The notes: generated by a model not told the origin, from the letters alone. A stretch of 64,000 bases of DNA from Siphonodentalium dalli (GCA_032622095.1 CP136066.1:109267319-109331318); one strand, 5' to 3'. Counted from the first letter of the stretch, positions 13,147 through 26,010 are shown. Made by a program: numbers and translations.

Positions 13147-15090
13147 TCCATCACATTCACAGCGTTGCATCATACATATTTGGTAAGTATGTTTTGCCAC
13201 ACGTATATCAAACATATTTATTTAACAATTTCTTCACTATATAGTCATTGATGAGTTGCTCTCGCCGGATATGTGCAGATAATAAGTTCAACTAAACGAC
13301 CACAATTTGTTGACCTTATTATCTGAACATTTCCCACCAATGAATATAAATCATTCTACTCTTCTATTATCTTTTCGCCCGTTTGTCTGTTTATATTTCA
13401 TGAACAACCATCCATATGAATAATATGCGTGACGCTTTTATAACTGATGGAAGAGTCCATTCAGTAAATACAGGGTAGACAGACTCATGTTTACATAACT
13501 CACACTTGTGTAACTGTATATATATATCGGAAGACTTTCCAGAGGTTATGTTGTAAGTCCCAATAATTATGTCAATGTTAATGTTGAATTCTCAATTTGA
13601 TTAAACTAAAAACACACTTGAATTTATGAAACGGAACTTCACAAACTCAGATAAGTATTAAAGTATAAAACCTTCATACACAGGGACAAATTTGATTCAA
13701 GTCAGCCATGGGTGGGATTTGGGGTGTCTCACCCCGATAAAACTTTGGTGAAAACCTGCAACAGTTGGAAAGTTAATGTCTGACACAGTATTATAGTTGG
13801 AAATTTACGTTTAAAGGTACTTAATCCGATCAGACGCTCCTAAATTACTATTTCTTTGGCTTCGGGGGTAAAAAATATTTGATTCGAGTCGAGGAACCCA
13901 CACATGAAAGCTCAGAGTGATTATATATCGATGTTTGAAGTTTGCGGTTTCTATTGTTTGTGGACCAGAACTTGTTCAGAACCACGTGCTCAAACGGACA
14001 AATTGCGGTTGTAAGATGGAGAACTCTAAAATCAAGTGGTTATTATTGTTAATAGTAACCACTTGATTTTCGAGTTATCCATCTTACAGCCACAATTTGT
14101 CCGTTTGTGCACGTGGTTCTGGACAAGTTCTGGTCCACAAACAATATAAACAGCAAACTTCAAATATCGATATCTTATCACTCTGAGCTTTGATGGGTGG
14201 GTTCCTCGACTCGAATCAAACAGTTTTTACCCCCGAAGCCAAAGAAATAGTAATTTAGGAGCGTCTGATCTGATTGAGTACCTTTAAATTATTCCACTCA
14301 GTGATTGATGGGAAATTTGTGTTTGATACCAACAGTTGGTCATCAGTTGGAAAAATATATATATATAGTTTTTGTGCGAATATGGGAGTTTCTTGTGTGT
14401 GGTTCAGGGGTGCAGTTGGAGGTGTTTAAATGTGGACATCCCAAACGGAGATCCTCTAGCCATGTCCCTACCACAAGATTCAACACACTTACCACATTCT
14501 TCGAACGAAAAAATCGCAGAACTGTTAGAAACCTCTATATGCTTATTATAAATGTTCTGAAATTATTCAGTTCAGACCCTGATGAAAGTCTGGAAACAAT
14601 TAAACAACCACCCATCCATATTTTGATCAGATAAGTAATCTTCAAATTTTATACCACCAATCTTCTACTTCTTTCAGTACTGTAGTCTAAACGTACAATT
14701 TGCATATATATCACTGGAAATTTTACGGACCCACGGCCAAACATAATCATCTTTAACGTCTCTATGTTGACGATCAGAATCAAATGGAATTGGTGACCAA
14801 TTTACCAGTTATTACCTGACTCACATTCGTTTGGCCGACACATTCATATAATGTCCTTGTAATTTCAGATCAAGTGTGTCGCAGCAGCATCCTGTATTGG
14901 CACCATTCGACTGGTTTAGAACATCGAATTCACCTTGTAGATATAATTGAGGTTTTCCATTGGACGACTGGTGTATGAAATTCGTTAGAGAATCCTGCAG
15001 ATAATGCGGAATATGTCACCATTCACCCTTACTTGCTGTTTATAGATTCCTTGTCCAATCTGACACCATAAAACCAGAATCTGCATGTGT
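13147..15090 (+). other. 3' UTR with an intron (13183-14868) of the five-exon gene
   Basis: 36 nt after the stop there is a strong donor (TTTG|GTAAGTATG, intron from 13183) and a fitting acceptor at 14867-14868 (TCCTTGTAATTTCAG), giving an untranslated exon from 14869. The stop-to-junction distance is under the ~50 nt usually needed for nonsense-mediated decay. The 1686-nt intron carries the palindromic TTAA element at 13815-14283. No convincing polyadenylation signal was found; ATAAAA near 15069 and AATAAA at 15258 are candidates, so the end given is a guess. Confidence 0.5.
13815..14283. mobile_element. TTAA-flanked foldback element, family A (near-perfect 469-bp palindrome)
   Basis: TTAA at 13811-13814 and 14284-14287 flanks an element that is almost entirely one palindrome. 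AGGTACTTAATCCGATCAGA at the left is mirrored by CTGATTGAGTACCT at the right. The arms meet at about 14049 around GGTTATTATTGTTAATAGTAACC. Arm identity is above 90% by eye. No coding. Located in the 3' UTR intron. Confidence 0.85.
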
Positions 15091-15095
15091 TATCT

Positions 15096-15240
15096 ATATA
15101 TATATAAAATAGTAGGATCTGTCTGTCCGTCCGACATTTTCTCCCAGACTGCGGCTCCGATTTTAACCAAATTTGGCATGCTGACTATGGGGTACCATGG
15201 CGAAGGTTACAACGGCGTTAGTTTTTCAAATTCTTTTTAT
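15096..15240 (+). mobile_element. Helitron-like 5' terminus, fragment
   Basis: TCTATATATATATAAAATAG followed by TAGGATCTGTCTGTCCGTCC and CGGCTCCGATTTTAACCAAA resembles the TC-starting AT-rich 5' ends of many non-autonomous Helitrons. No matching CTAG-type 3' end was found nearby, so only this end is called. Confidence 0.4.
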
Positions 15241-17520
15241 TTAAAAACATTTACTTAAATAAATAACAACAAAATACAACTGCTTACTGTGGTCTATTTC
15301 AGCACGAGATGTGTGCTCTTTATATATGTGTTTTCACTGTAGCCCGCGACATCCAACAGAATAACGGGTATATAACAAATGTTAACATTTAGGTCCAATA
15401 TGAACCCATTTGCCCGAGGATATATTGAAGTAGCATAATAATATGATCAATATATACAAAAGAGTAGGATGTAACGTGTGGCCCTTAACGCACAAAGGGA
15501 CCACAGGCCCATCCGACGCTGAATAAAGGATCCCATAGGGAGCCTGTTTTAGTTAGTAAATAATAAAATAGTTAGATGATAGATCGGACCCATGAGCCCG
15601 ATATATAATATAGACTATTATTATTGAAGTGATGGTATGCGTATTTGTTATTGGAGTTGGTAATAATTTCCATCAACTGTGCTTTCAAAAGATGACGTTT
15701 GAACACGCTTTAAATTTTGTGAGCATATTAAAAATACCAATGATCGCCTCCTATAAAGAGAGTCCTGCTTCCGTCGCATATAAGCGGCGGACAATAAAGA
15801 GCGTTATCCATTGCGAGCTTTTATGATAGACGTAAAACCTATGGTTGATTTTGTGGAATTTCGGGATGCCTCTGATGACTGCATTTCAAAAATAATATTG
15901 GATTAAGAAAATCTGAATTTGTTTAGTGTCAAATCGGACCTTGGATCTTTAAGAACTTTGCTAACCAAATTTCCCCCAAATTTGATGGAGTCAAAATAAA
16001 GGATTATGATTACTTTTATGAATTTTGTGTTTGTTGAATTTGGGTTCGAAAAAATAGATTAAAAAAACTTCTATAAATTTCACATTTTGTATTTCTAACA
16101 TAATCCACCATGAATTATACTCTTAAAATGTTGCATCAATGGGTTTGGTTGCTTTGGTTACTAATAAAAGTGAACATAAGGCTGAATTTTGACTCCAACA
16201 AATATGGGTTGAAAATGGGTTAGCAAAGTCCTTAAAATATGTCTGCTACAAACAACAGTTCTTGTTCTGTGGCGTTGGCAGCAACTCATCGTTCACCACG
16301 TCATGCAACACTGCTTCCTTTTCAGAACTATTTGCATATATTTACGCTGAAGGGGTCACTTTCACCTAAAAAAAGTGCTGAAGGGTACACAAGTTTTGAA
16401 AATGTGCTGAAGGGTACACATGGTTTGATATCTGCACTAACGCAGTTACATTAACTATGCTCCCGACAGTCTGATGCCCTTCGGGAGTTTGTTTTCAGTT
16501 TATTTTAATTTTCATGGGAACGTAAACAATTATTCTCATAACAGAAATCATGGCATATGTGAAAACTAAACGAAATTTAGAACGAGATTTCAAAACACTT
16601 GTACCCTTCAGCACATTTTCAAAACCTGATAATCCTTCAGCATGTTATTTGGTGGGAGTGATCCATTCAGCTATATTTATATATCACATTAAACGTGTGT
16701 TTTCTAAGAGGATCGTTGTTAATTTATATCGGATCCAGCTAGAATACACCAAGACTCGTGCAGCCAGTTTGTTTTGGGGTACCTGTTAGACTAAATCAAC
16801 ACGAAAAAGGAATAATACATCCGTTGGTACATTTCAGAATGATTTCATAACTTATATTTAACAGCCGAAAACCAATACAATTTTAAAACACATCTTAGTA
16901 AAGAGAGTATGGTGAGAGTCACTGGACAAATTCCCGATTCAAGCACAGCCTTTGTGTTCAGCCAATGCATCCGCACATCAAGTTGGTGGTCAACCAACCC
17001 TAACTTCAGTTATCGACCGGAGACCAAGAACACCCGAAATTCAACTCTGGTCAAAATTGGCAGATGGAAACTTCATGTGTACTTCGTGGTTTAAAATATG
17101 CATACACAATTTCCATTCAGTCAACATGCACTGAATGTATCATCCAGAAACCAAGACAATCCGAATTTCAAAGTAGGAAAAGGTCTGTAACTCTGGTAAA
17201 AATCAATTGAACACAATTGACCTTGACCCGTATGCTATACGGTTGTAACCGGGTATACCTAATTTATTCCAGCCATTTATTTTGGCATTGAACTTTAATC
17301 CACTTTTGGAATCATATGGATTAAAAGACATGTACGCTGTACACTTACCAGTCTTATGTATGGAGGATAACTCTATGGAAAACACCTTCAGGAAAGGTGA
17401 ATGGCACATGAGTCGGCATTGTGTTGTGTCGCGGTAAATGCATGCACTTCTCGCATAATATGTATATTCGATTTCGTCAGTTTAGCCATGGAATGAATTG
17501 AATTGCTTTAATGACACATG
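15241..17520. other. Gene-free stretch with decayed repeats
   Basis: No supported gene. A palindromic pair around GTGCTGAAGGGTACACA lies at 16374-16430 and, reversed, at 16594-16650. Two degraded ~130-bp units with AACTCTGGT and ACCAAGA..CCGAA wording (16990-17215) resemble the hairpin-ended elements at 38153 and 42721. Confidence 0.45.
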
Positions 17521-19330
17521 TGCATTGATTGATTGATTGATTGAGGTTTAACGTCGTTTCAGTCGCCAGGCCATATCTTATCTCGATTAAGAACAGAAAC
17601 AGGTAGTCAAAAACTATTGCAGCTGAGCAACTGTGTGTATATAGCTGACAGTGGGTGAGACTAACCCTTTTCCCTTTAAAAATATATTTGATACACTGTA
17701 CCCTATATACACAATGTGGAGGGAGTATTTGGGGGCTAACTCCGGGATGGTCGAAAGGGCCGTGAGGCCCTATCCTTCACCCATCATATTTTTGCCGTTA
17801 TTGTTAACTAAAAAACAAAACAAATAGCATTTTTGATGCTGTTAATTTCTTTTTTCAGTGATCTGTTTCTTTTTGCAGTGGTTGGTACGACGTGTAATGG
17901 ATCCGTCCCGAATAGATCCAGATTTTTCCGGGTGAAGGTTCTAGCTCATCTGCGTACTGCTTGTCTATCTCTCAGCAGGAAAAATTCATAGTTGGTTGGA
18001 TGGTAGGTCTTTCCTGCTGAGTAGAGTGTTTTGATGGTGTCCTTGATTTTCTTCCTGTTTCTTTCTATTCTTTCCTCTAAAACTATAATACCATATTCAC
18101 GATCATTCCTCTTCGTTCATTTATAACAATAGTCTGGACTGATCTAATGCATGAAGGAGTTTCCTCAGTGTAAGTTGACACTTGTAAGACAACCAGCAAG
18201 GTGTATACGTCTTGCAAATTCTTGCTTTACGATCATCCTACGGAGGATATTGGTGTCAAATATCAGTTATTTGTCATAAACAAGAGATGAAGAGTTGACT
18301 AGAGTCAATAATTGATTTGTTGTCAGTTATACATGTACTTGGAAAACGTTCTTCATTTATCATGTCATTATTGAATAGTTCTTGTAATATAGCTTTGATC
18401 AGGTAGCTGAATTTCACCCCTTTTAATAAATAAAATGTCTCTGATTCAAGAGTACGTTTAACAAAGCCTGATCATATTTATATAATTTCACTACAATGGA
18501 CAACATTGCGTAGTGGCACTGCATAATGTCCAACTGCAGTGAATATTATTGGAATTTCTTGCCCAAATATATGTGCACAGTCTTTAGAAAAGTCTATGTA
18601 AGTGCCAGCTTTTTTCATCGAAGTAAAGGTAAATGACGACCACATTCAATCAGCACATCTTGCCACGCTACACAGCCAGGAAGAATCGCCGTCGCAATGC
18701 TTTCACGATGTGTCCACTTCTGAATTGAAAGATCTGAACTGAATTTATTTTTGATGAGCATCTGATAACGAGTCTATAACAGGTCAGCCATAATTCACGG
18801 CAAACATTATTTGTGCATCCACTGTCCAACAATGCAGAATTCAATTGTTCGCCAACAGTGTTGATACAAGAAAAGAAGATGCATGCATCAGATCGCCCAT
18901 GAATTATTTTACAAAAAAATAGTCACATATATACATTGGGGAAATGTTATAAAGTTAATATTATAAATCCATATTTATGCATCTATCAGAACGAGATATC
19001 TGATGTACTCACGACCAAGCACACTATGCTTGCATGGTCAAATTACCCCTAGATATGAAGCGTGATCGTGCATCTACAATTTGACAATTACATGCTCATA
19101 AACGTGGGCTATATGGTTTGCCGATAGATTCAAATCATGACATCCAATATGCAGTCGGACAGATGCATGAGGGCTGTACCGTATTCCGAAGACTTGAATG
19201 ATGCAAAGAGTAAAATCCAAGACGGATGCTGAGAAAAGAAACGTCAGCTTATCAAGTTGTCACCACAAATACACATATGCAATTCAAGATATATCAAATA
19301 GAACATGCTATATACCTATATAATGAAATG
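17521..19330. other. Gene-free stretch beginning with a (TTGA)n interspersed repeat
   Basis: Four TTGA/GATT units at 17524-17545 lead into GAGGTTTAACGTCGTTTCAG, which has the look of a short interspersed repeat. The rest shows no coding sign. A single partial copy of the ~160-bp satellite wording (AGAGTAAAATCCAAGACGG) occurs at 19207. Confidence 0.4.
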
Positions 19331-20185
19331 CAATAAAAGTATGTATACCCAACCCATCGACTACGCCGCTGTGACCAGCTATGAGGACATACACATGAAA
19401 TATTCAAACCGACCGGACAGTGTTGCATGTAATATAAGTATACTTAACCCCACCCCCTGTGTCACCCCTCTGTGACGATGTGATCAGCCTTGATGACATA
19501 GACACGAAATATAAAATAGACCAGACAACGTACAATGAAATATAAGTACGCACACCCTAACCCCATGTCGCCACGCCTCAACATGCATGGGACACATTAT
19601 GACATGTGACACATGCACATGAATGGTTCCAACAGACATGGTCCCATGCAATATAAATGCGCACACGCCAATCCCATTTCGCCGCGTCACTCTATGTAAC
19701 CAGTCGTGAGAACGTGCACATGAAAATTTAAAACATATCCGACAGTTTCACAATCGATATAATAAAATAAAGTACATACTGCTCCCCAACCGCATGTCGC
19801 CGTGTCCACACACGTGATGACCGGACGTGAAAACATGCACATGTAATAAAAGATATAGTCGTTATAATCAAATGCAATAAAAGTATGTAAACCAACCACC
19901 TTGTACCACGCCGCTATGACCAGCCATGATAACATACACATGACATGTTCAAACCGACCATGCAGACAGCGTTTAATGCAATATATATATACGTACACCC
20001 CAACACTGTGCCACCCCTCTGTGACGATGTGATCAGCACTGATGACGTACACATGAAATAATCAAATAGACCAGACAATGCCCCCTGCAATATAAGTACG
20101 CACACCCTAACCACATGTCTCTACACGGGACATATTGTGACATGTGAAAATATGCACATGAAATGTTCAAACATACATGGTCCCA
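19330..20185. repeat. ~110-bp satellite in ~540-bp higher-order units, left part
   Basis: Diverged monomers built on GACCAG..GTGA.AACATGCACATGAAAT, then GACAGTG, then TGCAATATAAGTACGCACACCC and a CGCC block. Monomers about 540 bp apart resemble each other more than neighbours do (for example TACGCCGCTGTGACCAGC near 19362 and CACGCCGCTATGACCAGC near 19908), so the array has a roughly five-monomer higher order. It is interrupted at 20186 by a Helitron and continues at 20911. Confidence 0.8.
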
Positions 20186-20910
20186 TCTAAGATATATTTT
20201 GGGACTTCTGTCTGTCTCTTTGGTTGTGTGTTAGCTATGGCCGGGGAAACTGTCAGACGGATTTTGACGAAGTTTGATACCTAGGGATGATTTTGTCTAG
20301 GGAGTGTTTTGGACGGGTCAAATCGTGACTCCGACCTGACCTTGACCTTCAAAAATGTCAATTCATGGTCAAGTCGGGTAAAACGGGACGGATTTCGACA
20401 AAATGTAATACCTAGGGACAATTTTGTCCAGGGAGTGTTCTGGACGGGTCAAATCGTTACCCCAACCTGACCTTGGCCTTCAAAAAGATCAATTCAAGAT
20501 CAAATCGGGTAAAACGGGTTACTTTTGTCCGGGGAGTGTTTTGGACGGTACAAATCGTGACTCCGACTGGACCTTGTCCTTCAAAATTGTCAATTCAATG
20601 TCAAATCGCGAATTTTGACGGGATTTCGACAACATTCGATACCTAGGGTTACTTTTGTCAGGGGAGTGTTTTCGATGCGTCAAATCGTGACCCCAACCTG
20701 ACATTGACCTTCAAAATTGTCAAATCAAGGTCAAATCGGGTAAAACCTGATGGATTTCGACGTGTACGTTTGTCCGGGAGTGTTTTGGTCGGGTCAAATC
20801 GTGACCCCGACCTGACCTTGATCTTCAGCTGATCAATTCAATGTCAAATCGCGCAATTCGCCGAAAAGCAGAGGGAAAACAGCCCGGACGAAGTCGGGTC
20901 CACCAGCTAG
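20186..20910 (+). mobile_element. Non-autonomous Helitron, 725 bp, with tandem internal repeats
   Basis: It begins TCTAAGATATATTTTGGG directly after an A. It ends CCCGGACGAAGTCGGG (stem-loop), TCCACCAGCTAG, directly before a T: the TC...hairpin...CTAG structure and A/T insertion point of Helitrons. The flanks, once the element is removed, read CATGGTCCCA|TGCAATATAAG, and exactly this uninterrupted sequence occurs in the related satellite monomer at 19640-19660, giving an empty site. Inside are about five diverged ~140-bp repeats with GGGAGTGTTTTGGACGGGTC and TGACCTTGACCTTCAAAA. No Rep/helicase coding. Confidence 0.85.
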
Positions 20911-21165
20911 TGCAATATAAGTGCGTACACGTCAATCCCAAGTCGCCGCTTCCCTACATATAACCAGTCGTGAGAACATGCAATGAAATTGTCAAACAGA
21001 CCCGGAAGTGCCACAATCAATATTGGAAAAGCAGTAATACGTGCACCCAAATAGCCCCTCGCCGCCCCCATAGTCCATACGTGTGATGGCCAGACGTGAA
21101 AACATGCACATGAAATTTTCAATTATACCCGATAGTGTCGCATACAATGCTTCTATAATCATGAT
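20911..21165. repeat. ~110-bp satellite, right part
   Basis: The continuation of the array after the Helitron, starting TGCAATATAAGTGCGTACAC. Two to three monomers remain before the similarity fades near the ATAATCATGATATGG stretch. Confidence 0.75.
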
Positions 21166-22114
21166 ATGGAACATAGATCAGATAAGATCAGGACAACTAA
21201 GTAAAATAGTCATTTGAAGCAGTTTGAAGGAGGTGGGTCCCTATCCCAGAATCGGAAAAATACTGATACGCGCTCAACAGTTTGTCTAAAAAAAATTGTT
21301 CTAAAAACACAGGTTTATGACCGCGGACAGAAGCCGATTAAGTGTCATGTAATTTATCCATGAACATGAATATGGAGATTCTATCACCATTCGACACGAA
21401 ACTGGGATCTTTAAACAGACAAGTTTCATTTTCGTGGGACACGAAAAGGCGAATTTATTGTTGGCAGTTTCGGCAGTCTGAGTAGTTAATTAATCCCAAA
21501 ATACACGGAACTCATTTACGATATTCCGATAGGACTATGTTTACTCTATGTTCTCTAAAAAAATGGTGTGAATATTCTCGATAGAACTATTTTAATCCGA
21601 CGTTTTGTAACACCTTAAAACATTGCGCGTTTTTCTGAATCTTCGTCGCATAAAATCAATAAAAATACGACGAGCAACTGAACATGTTTTTGAACATTCT
21701 AGAAGGGGTATATGTCCCTGATATATGTTTAAAATTTCACGCAAAAACTATAAAAGATGACAAGGATATAATTAGTTTAATAGACCCACTCTAAATCTCC
21801 CATAGTAAATGCATGGGTCTGTGTTTGCATAGTTTCTGTCCCGGCATGCAACAGTCAAAATGATTATCTGTAAAATGGTCTGTAAAGTGGAGTTTGTTTT
21901 AATTCACATTTTATAAAACCTATTTACTTTACTAAAGGTCAGTAATAATATTCACTGTTTTAGATTTAATTCACTATTTGCTTCTTCTCATCGTAAATAC
22001 GCCACTTCTATTTGCTTGTTCTCGTCGTAAATATTCAACTACAACGTTTCCGTCCATGTACAAAATATGATTTAATATCGTAGCAATTTTTAATTCATTT
22101 CACTTAATAATCTT
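21166..22114. other. Gene-free stretch
   Basis: AT-rich, no coding sign, no clear repeat boundaries. Confidence 0.4.
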
Positions 22115-22607
22115 AATTTAAAATAATCATTACGTGTAAACTGTACATAACCTCGTTTAAAAGAGAGATATGCATAGCTAATATGTATAGTATATACATC
22201 ATACTTTAGTAGAAGACGTTATTTAATGCAGCAAACATTGTATCACATTGTAAAAGTATTTCTTTGTAAAATAATACATGGACGATCTGATGCATGCATC
22301 TTCATTTTCTTTTTGCTAATTGTTTTCGGTAAACAGTTGTACCATTGACACAGGCCATTAATTTAAAATAATCATTACGTGTAAACTGTACATTACCTCG
22401 TTTAAAAGAGAGATATGCATAACTAATATGTATAGTATATACACCATACTTTAGTAGAATACGTTATTTAATGCACCAAACATTGTATCACATTTAAAAA
22501 GTAATTCTTTGTAAAAATAATTCATGGACGATCTGATGATGCATGCATCTTCATCTTCATTTTGCTAATTGTTTTCGGTAAACAGTTGTACCATTGACAC
22601 AGGCCAA
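22115..22607. repeat. Tandem duplication, ~245-bp unit
   Basis: The block from TTTAAAATAATCATTACGTG at about 22117 to GTACCATTGACACAGGCCA at about 22357 is repeated immediately, with roughly a dozen differences, ending near 22606. Confidence 0.9.
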
Positions 22608-23678
22608 GATATATTGGGCTGGTTTGATCCGGTTCGAAGCTGGTTTACTCCGATTTCATATGATAACAAAGAAAAGCAATCGTAATTTCGGGCTAACATT
22701 TACTCATATTGGTAAACCAATTGGCACATGAGACACAGTGGAATCCAATTTTCCACTATGATATTCCCCCCTTCGGGCGAAACAACAAGAAGAATGATGT
22801 TAAGAGGATCTTCCTTTGCCATATTTTCATAACTGTGTTAACAACGATTCGCCGAGTAATAAATGAATCATAAATCTCAAAACGAGAGATAATTCAATGG
22901 ATTCTTTTGTCGAGATGAGAAATGTTTAGATTTGAATTTGCATTATAGTTTTGTCCAAGAATCACGAGGTTTTCGGTAACAGCCATGACCTCTTGACGTT
23001 TTTATCTCAATGATCCATGATTTTCACTTGTATAAAATACATCAGTAATATTGTCAGCTGAAAGGTAAGGAGGTTCGACTTCGAATATTGTTTCGCTTGT
23101 ATGATTTTCAGATGATGAACAATAAAATATGGCTTTCAAATGGTTTTTCATATTCTCAAATGTCAATTCTGACAAAATAGCTCAAGCTAATTGCTGTTTC
23201 TCTGATTCACATAATCTGGAATGTGTATATATTTCGGTCGCTGAATGTTTTTAATTCTCGCTATATGAAAGCAGATTAATCCATATCACGTCCATATAAA
23301 GCTTTCAACTTTTTGATAAATTTATTCATCCCATTATAGTCGAGAACTAGCAATTTATTCTTTCGAACATACATGTCCTGTCTTTTTCTAGACAGAGACA
23401 GAAACATTGTTGGCGCTTTTTTTGGCCTTATCTAAAGAAGTTACACATTTCATAGTTCTGTCTCTTGTAACCACATTTCGTAGTCGATTTCATTATTATA
23501 CACTGCCGCTGGAAGACAACACATGGGCCGAACAGCAGGTTGAGAAGGTGGCACTGTACACTTATTTCAGGTCTGTGACATAATTCTCCACTTGAAAATA
23601 GTCACTACACTTGAACTACACGTTATACCAGTTGACATCCTCGCTCTGCTACCATCGATACGTGGCAGATCTCATCTA
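22608..23678. other. Gene-free stretch, possible cryptic exons
   Basis: Two splice-acceptor-like sites (before 23392 and before 23572) precede open frames, but no homology or matching donor-acceptor set supports them. Confidence 0.3.
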
Positions 23679-24091
23679 CACAGTGGATCAACGGACACGA
23701 ACCAAACCGGAAGTCGTAGATTTCGAGGTGGAGAAATATCTGTCGACAAATATTTGTTGACATTTTTTGGGGAAAATAAACGCTTGGATACCATATCTGA
23801 CCAACTGAAGGTGAGTGAATATTTCTTCGCTAATGTTCGGACACCGACGATCAATTTAAGTCAGTTGCCATTGTTCGATCGCGGAAAAAATGTCATTTTC
23901 TTCCCCAAAATATCCCAGAAAATCATACTTTTCACATTCATCGCAGACAACTGTGGCAACAACCTATACACCGATCGAAAGGCCTGTTTTCCCCCCACAA
24001 ATGCATCTTTTGAGTATTTTCACGGACTGTCTCAAAATTCCAAATTTCATCTTTTGATGTAGGTACCTACCTCGAAAATACTGTCCGGTTA
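23679..24091 (+). repeat. Left arm of a large inverted repeat
   Basis: 413 bp from CACAGTGGATCAACGGACAC to AAAATACTGTCCGGTTA. It is present in reverse complement at 27400-27841 at about 95% identity by eye. It lacks a 21-nt segment found in the right arm (27616-27636, near CGCCGCGAAACG). The spacer is about 3.3 kb. The open frame across this arm is not preserved in the right arm (1-nt differences), so coding is unlikely. Confidence 0.9.
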
Positions 24092-25499
24092 TTCCCGAAA
24101 AATTTAATCATTAGTTGTAAAAAATCTGTCCGCTTAGTCGTGATTTTGCTGAGGTCTGCCATCTTCAATTTCTGGTCGAAAAAGCAATTTTGCAGCAGAT
24201 GATGGGCGTTTCATTTGACTTCTGCGTGGCCACAATGGTTCTGGGTGTTCATAATGTTGTATATGTCTCCTGGTATACAACATAACATCCAGGCGGTGAC
24301 TTATATATATAACTGAACTGTAACCTGTAACTGAAATCCAACTACGAAGTACATGTTTGGTAAACATATAACTTTTGATGTATGTCATATTGACTTGTCA
24401 TCACTCTCGGAAGGCCGACATAAAAAAAATGATTTACATCCAACTTTTTTCAGAAAAATGCAGCGGTGTGCCGATTTTTACCCTTTATATTTGATTATAC
24501 ACTCGCAACGAGTTGTGACCCACAACTTGTGGGGTTATACAGGAAGCAGCTTGTTCGTCCTTTCGTGGATGCAATTTTCCGAGTTTTTATTCCTAAGTTT
24601 TGCGGTCATTTGTTTTTTTGGCTTGGCATATATATATTTAGTGCCATGGGAACATGCGAACATATATGATTATGAAATATGTCAGACCTTTTTGTGTGGA
24701 GTTATATGACATATTTCGACTTAGAAAATTATTGTTTTCAATATTCAGCAATGGTTAAAACAATAATGAGGAGGGGATTAAAACATACAGTCGGAGGGGT
24801 GTACAGCTATATCTGTTACTAATATTAGCTTAAGTTCAAGTCCACTAAGCGATATTATTTTATAATTCCAGGTGCTATATACTGACGAGAGGATCGCATG
24901 CCTGCCTGCATATATGTAACCACTGTGAGGCAAAGGCTTGCGGCTTCGCTGAGGCAATCGACGATGGGATTTTACAACACCCGAATGAATGTTTGGAAAT
25001 AAAATTATTGAAAATAAAAAATATAAAAATTATTTATAATAAAATACTATACAATACTATACTATACAATACTATACAAAATATTGGTACTCTCGGTTGA
25101 TATAGAGAATAGAAACATCATCAGGAAAACTCCAGTGTTCTTTCGAGTTGTTGTATTCTTAATCCCACCTTGGCTGTCCATTAATGTAGAAGTGTTGTGT
25201 TTCCTACATGTATATAGCGGGTAAAATTTCAATCTATAGCGTACAACTGAATGTGGAACCAGATGCAAGTTACTTTTGTAAATATATAGGCACGTGATTT
25301 TTGTCCTGCATGTTGTATTCAAATCGCGCCACAATTAATTGTTTCAACATTGATTCACACACTGGATAATTTGGTTGGGAAGTTTTTAACGCAAATGGTC
25401 GCGTATATATTCAAATTTAAGCGGACAGAAGACATGCAGACAGACCCTACTCGTTCATATAAATAGACAAAAAATTAACTGTATTGGAGGTCAAATTCA
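24092..25499. other. Gene-free spacer inside the inverted repeat
   Basis: No supported coding region and no transposase-like frame between the two arms. Confidence 0.45.
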
Positions 25500-25625
25500 C
25501 ATTTAATAATGAATTGCGCTTAAGCGCATATACCACATATTGCGCTGAAGCACACATATGGCATTTGCGCATAATTGAAATGAATTGCACTTAAGTGCAA
25601 TTAATAGCGATTAAGCGCTATGAGT
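25500..25625. repeat. Cluster of short NCGCTTAAGCGN-type palindromes
   Basis: GCGCTTAAGCGC, GCACTTAAGTGC and GCGATTAAGCGCT occur within about 110 bp, with another GCGCTTAATCGC near 26178. All are variants of one 12-bp palindrome around TTAA. Confidence 0.6.
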
Positions 25626-25705
25626 TGCTTGAGAGTAAGTGTAACTACCCATATAACCTAACTATTAGCATGACCGGGTGTATCTGCATTTGGCTAATTT
25701 AAACT

Positions 25706-26010
25706 AAAGGTCCTCAATCCGATCAAAAAGACCCATATTATAAAGATACAACAACAACAACAACAACAATATTTCTTCAAAATAAGCTTTAGTTATCAGA
25801 ATCGATTAACTGCAAACACGAAATTTTACCGTATTACCACTTGTTTTAGAGTATCCATCTTCATCCGCAATTTTGACCGAAACCACCCTTTTCACGACGT
25901 GTTTCTGGGCAGCAATCAATTGAAATAACAAACTTCAATAATCGATATCTGATCACACTTGAGCTTTGATGGGTTGGTTCCTCGACTCGACTAAAACAGA
26001 AGGTAATACT
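25706..26010. mobile_element. Family A element, truncated
   Basis: It begins AAGGTCCTCAATCCGATC and carries CTTCAATAATCGATATCTGATC, GAGCTTTGATGGG and GTTCCTCGACTCGA blocks shared with the elements at 12286 and 13815. The right terminus with its TTAA is missing. Confidence 0.6.

Noticed and set aside
23392-23813. Two possible exons with acceptors before 23392 and 23572 and a donor at 23814
   Set aside because: The implied intron between them would be ~32 nt, no homology is visible, and the 3' part lies in an inverted repeat whose other arm does not keep the frame.
24871-24920. Short exon-like VLYTDERIACLPAYM after a good acceptor at 24870
   Set aside because: It could join the donor at 23814, but that exon is itself doubtful, and 15 codons alone are weak evidence.
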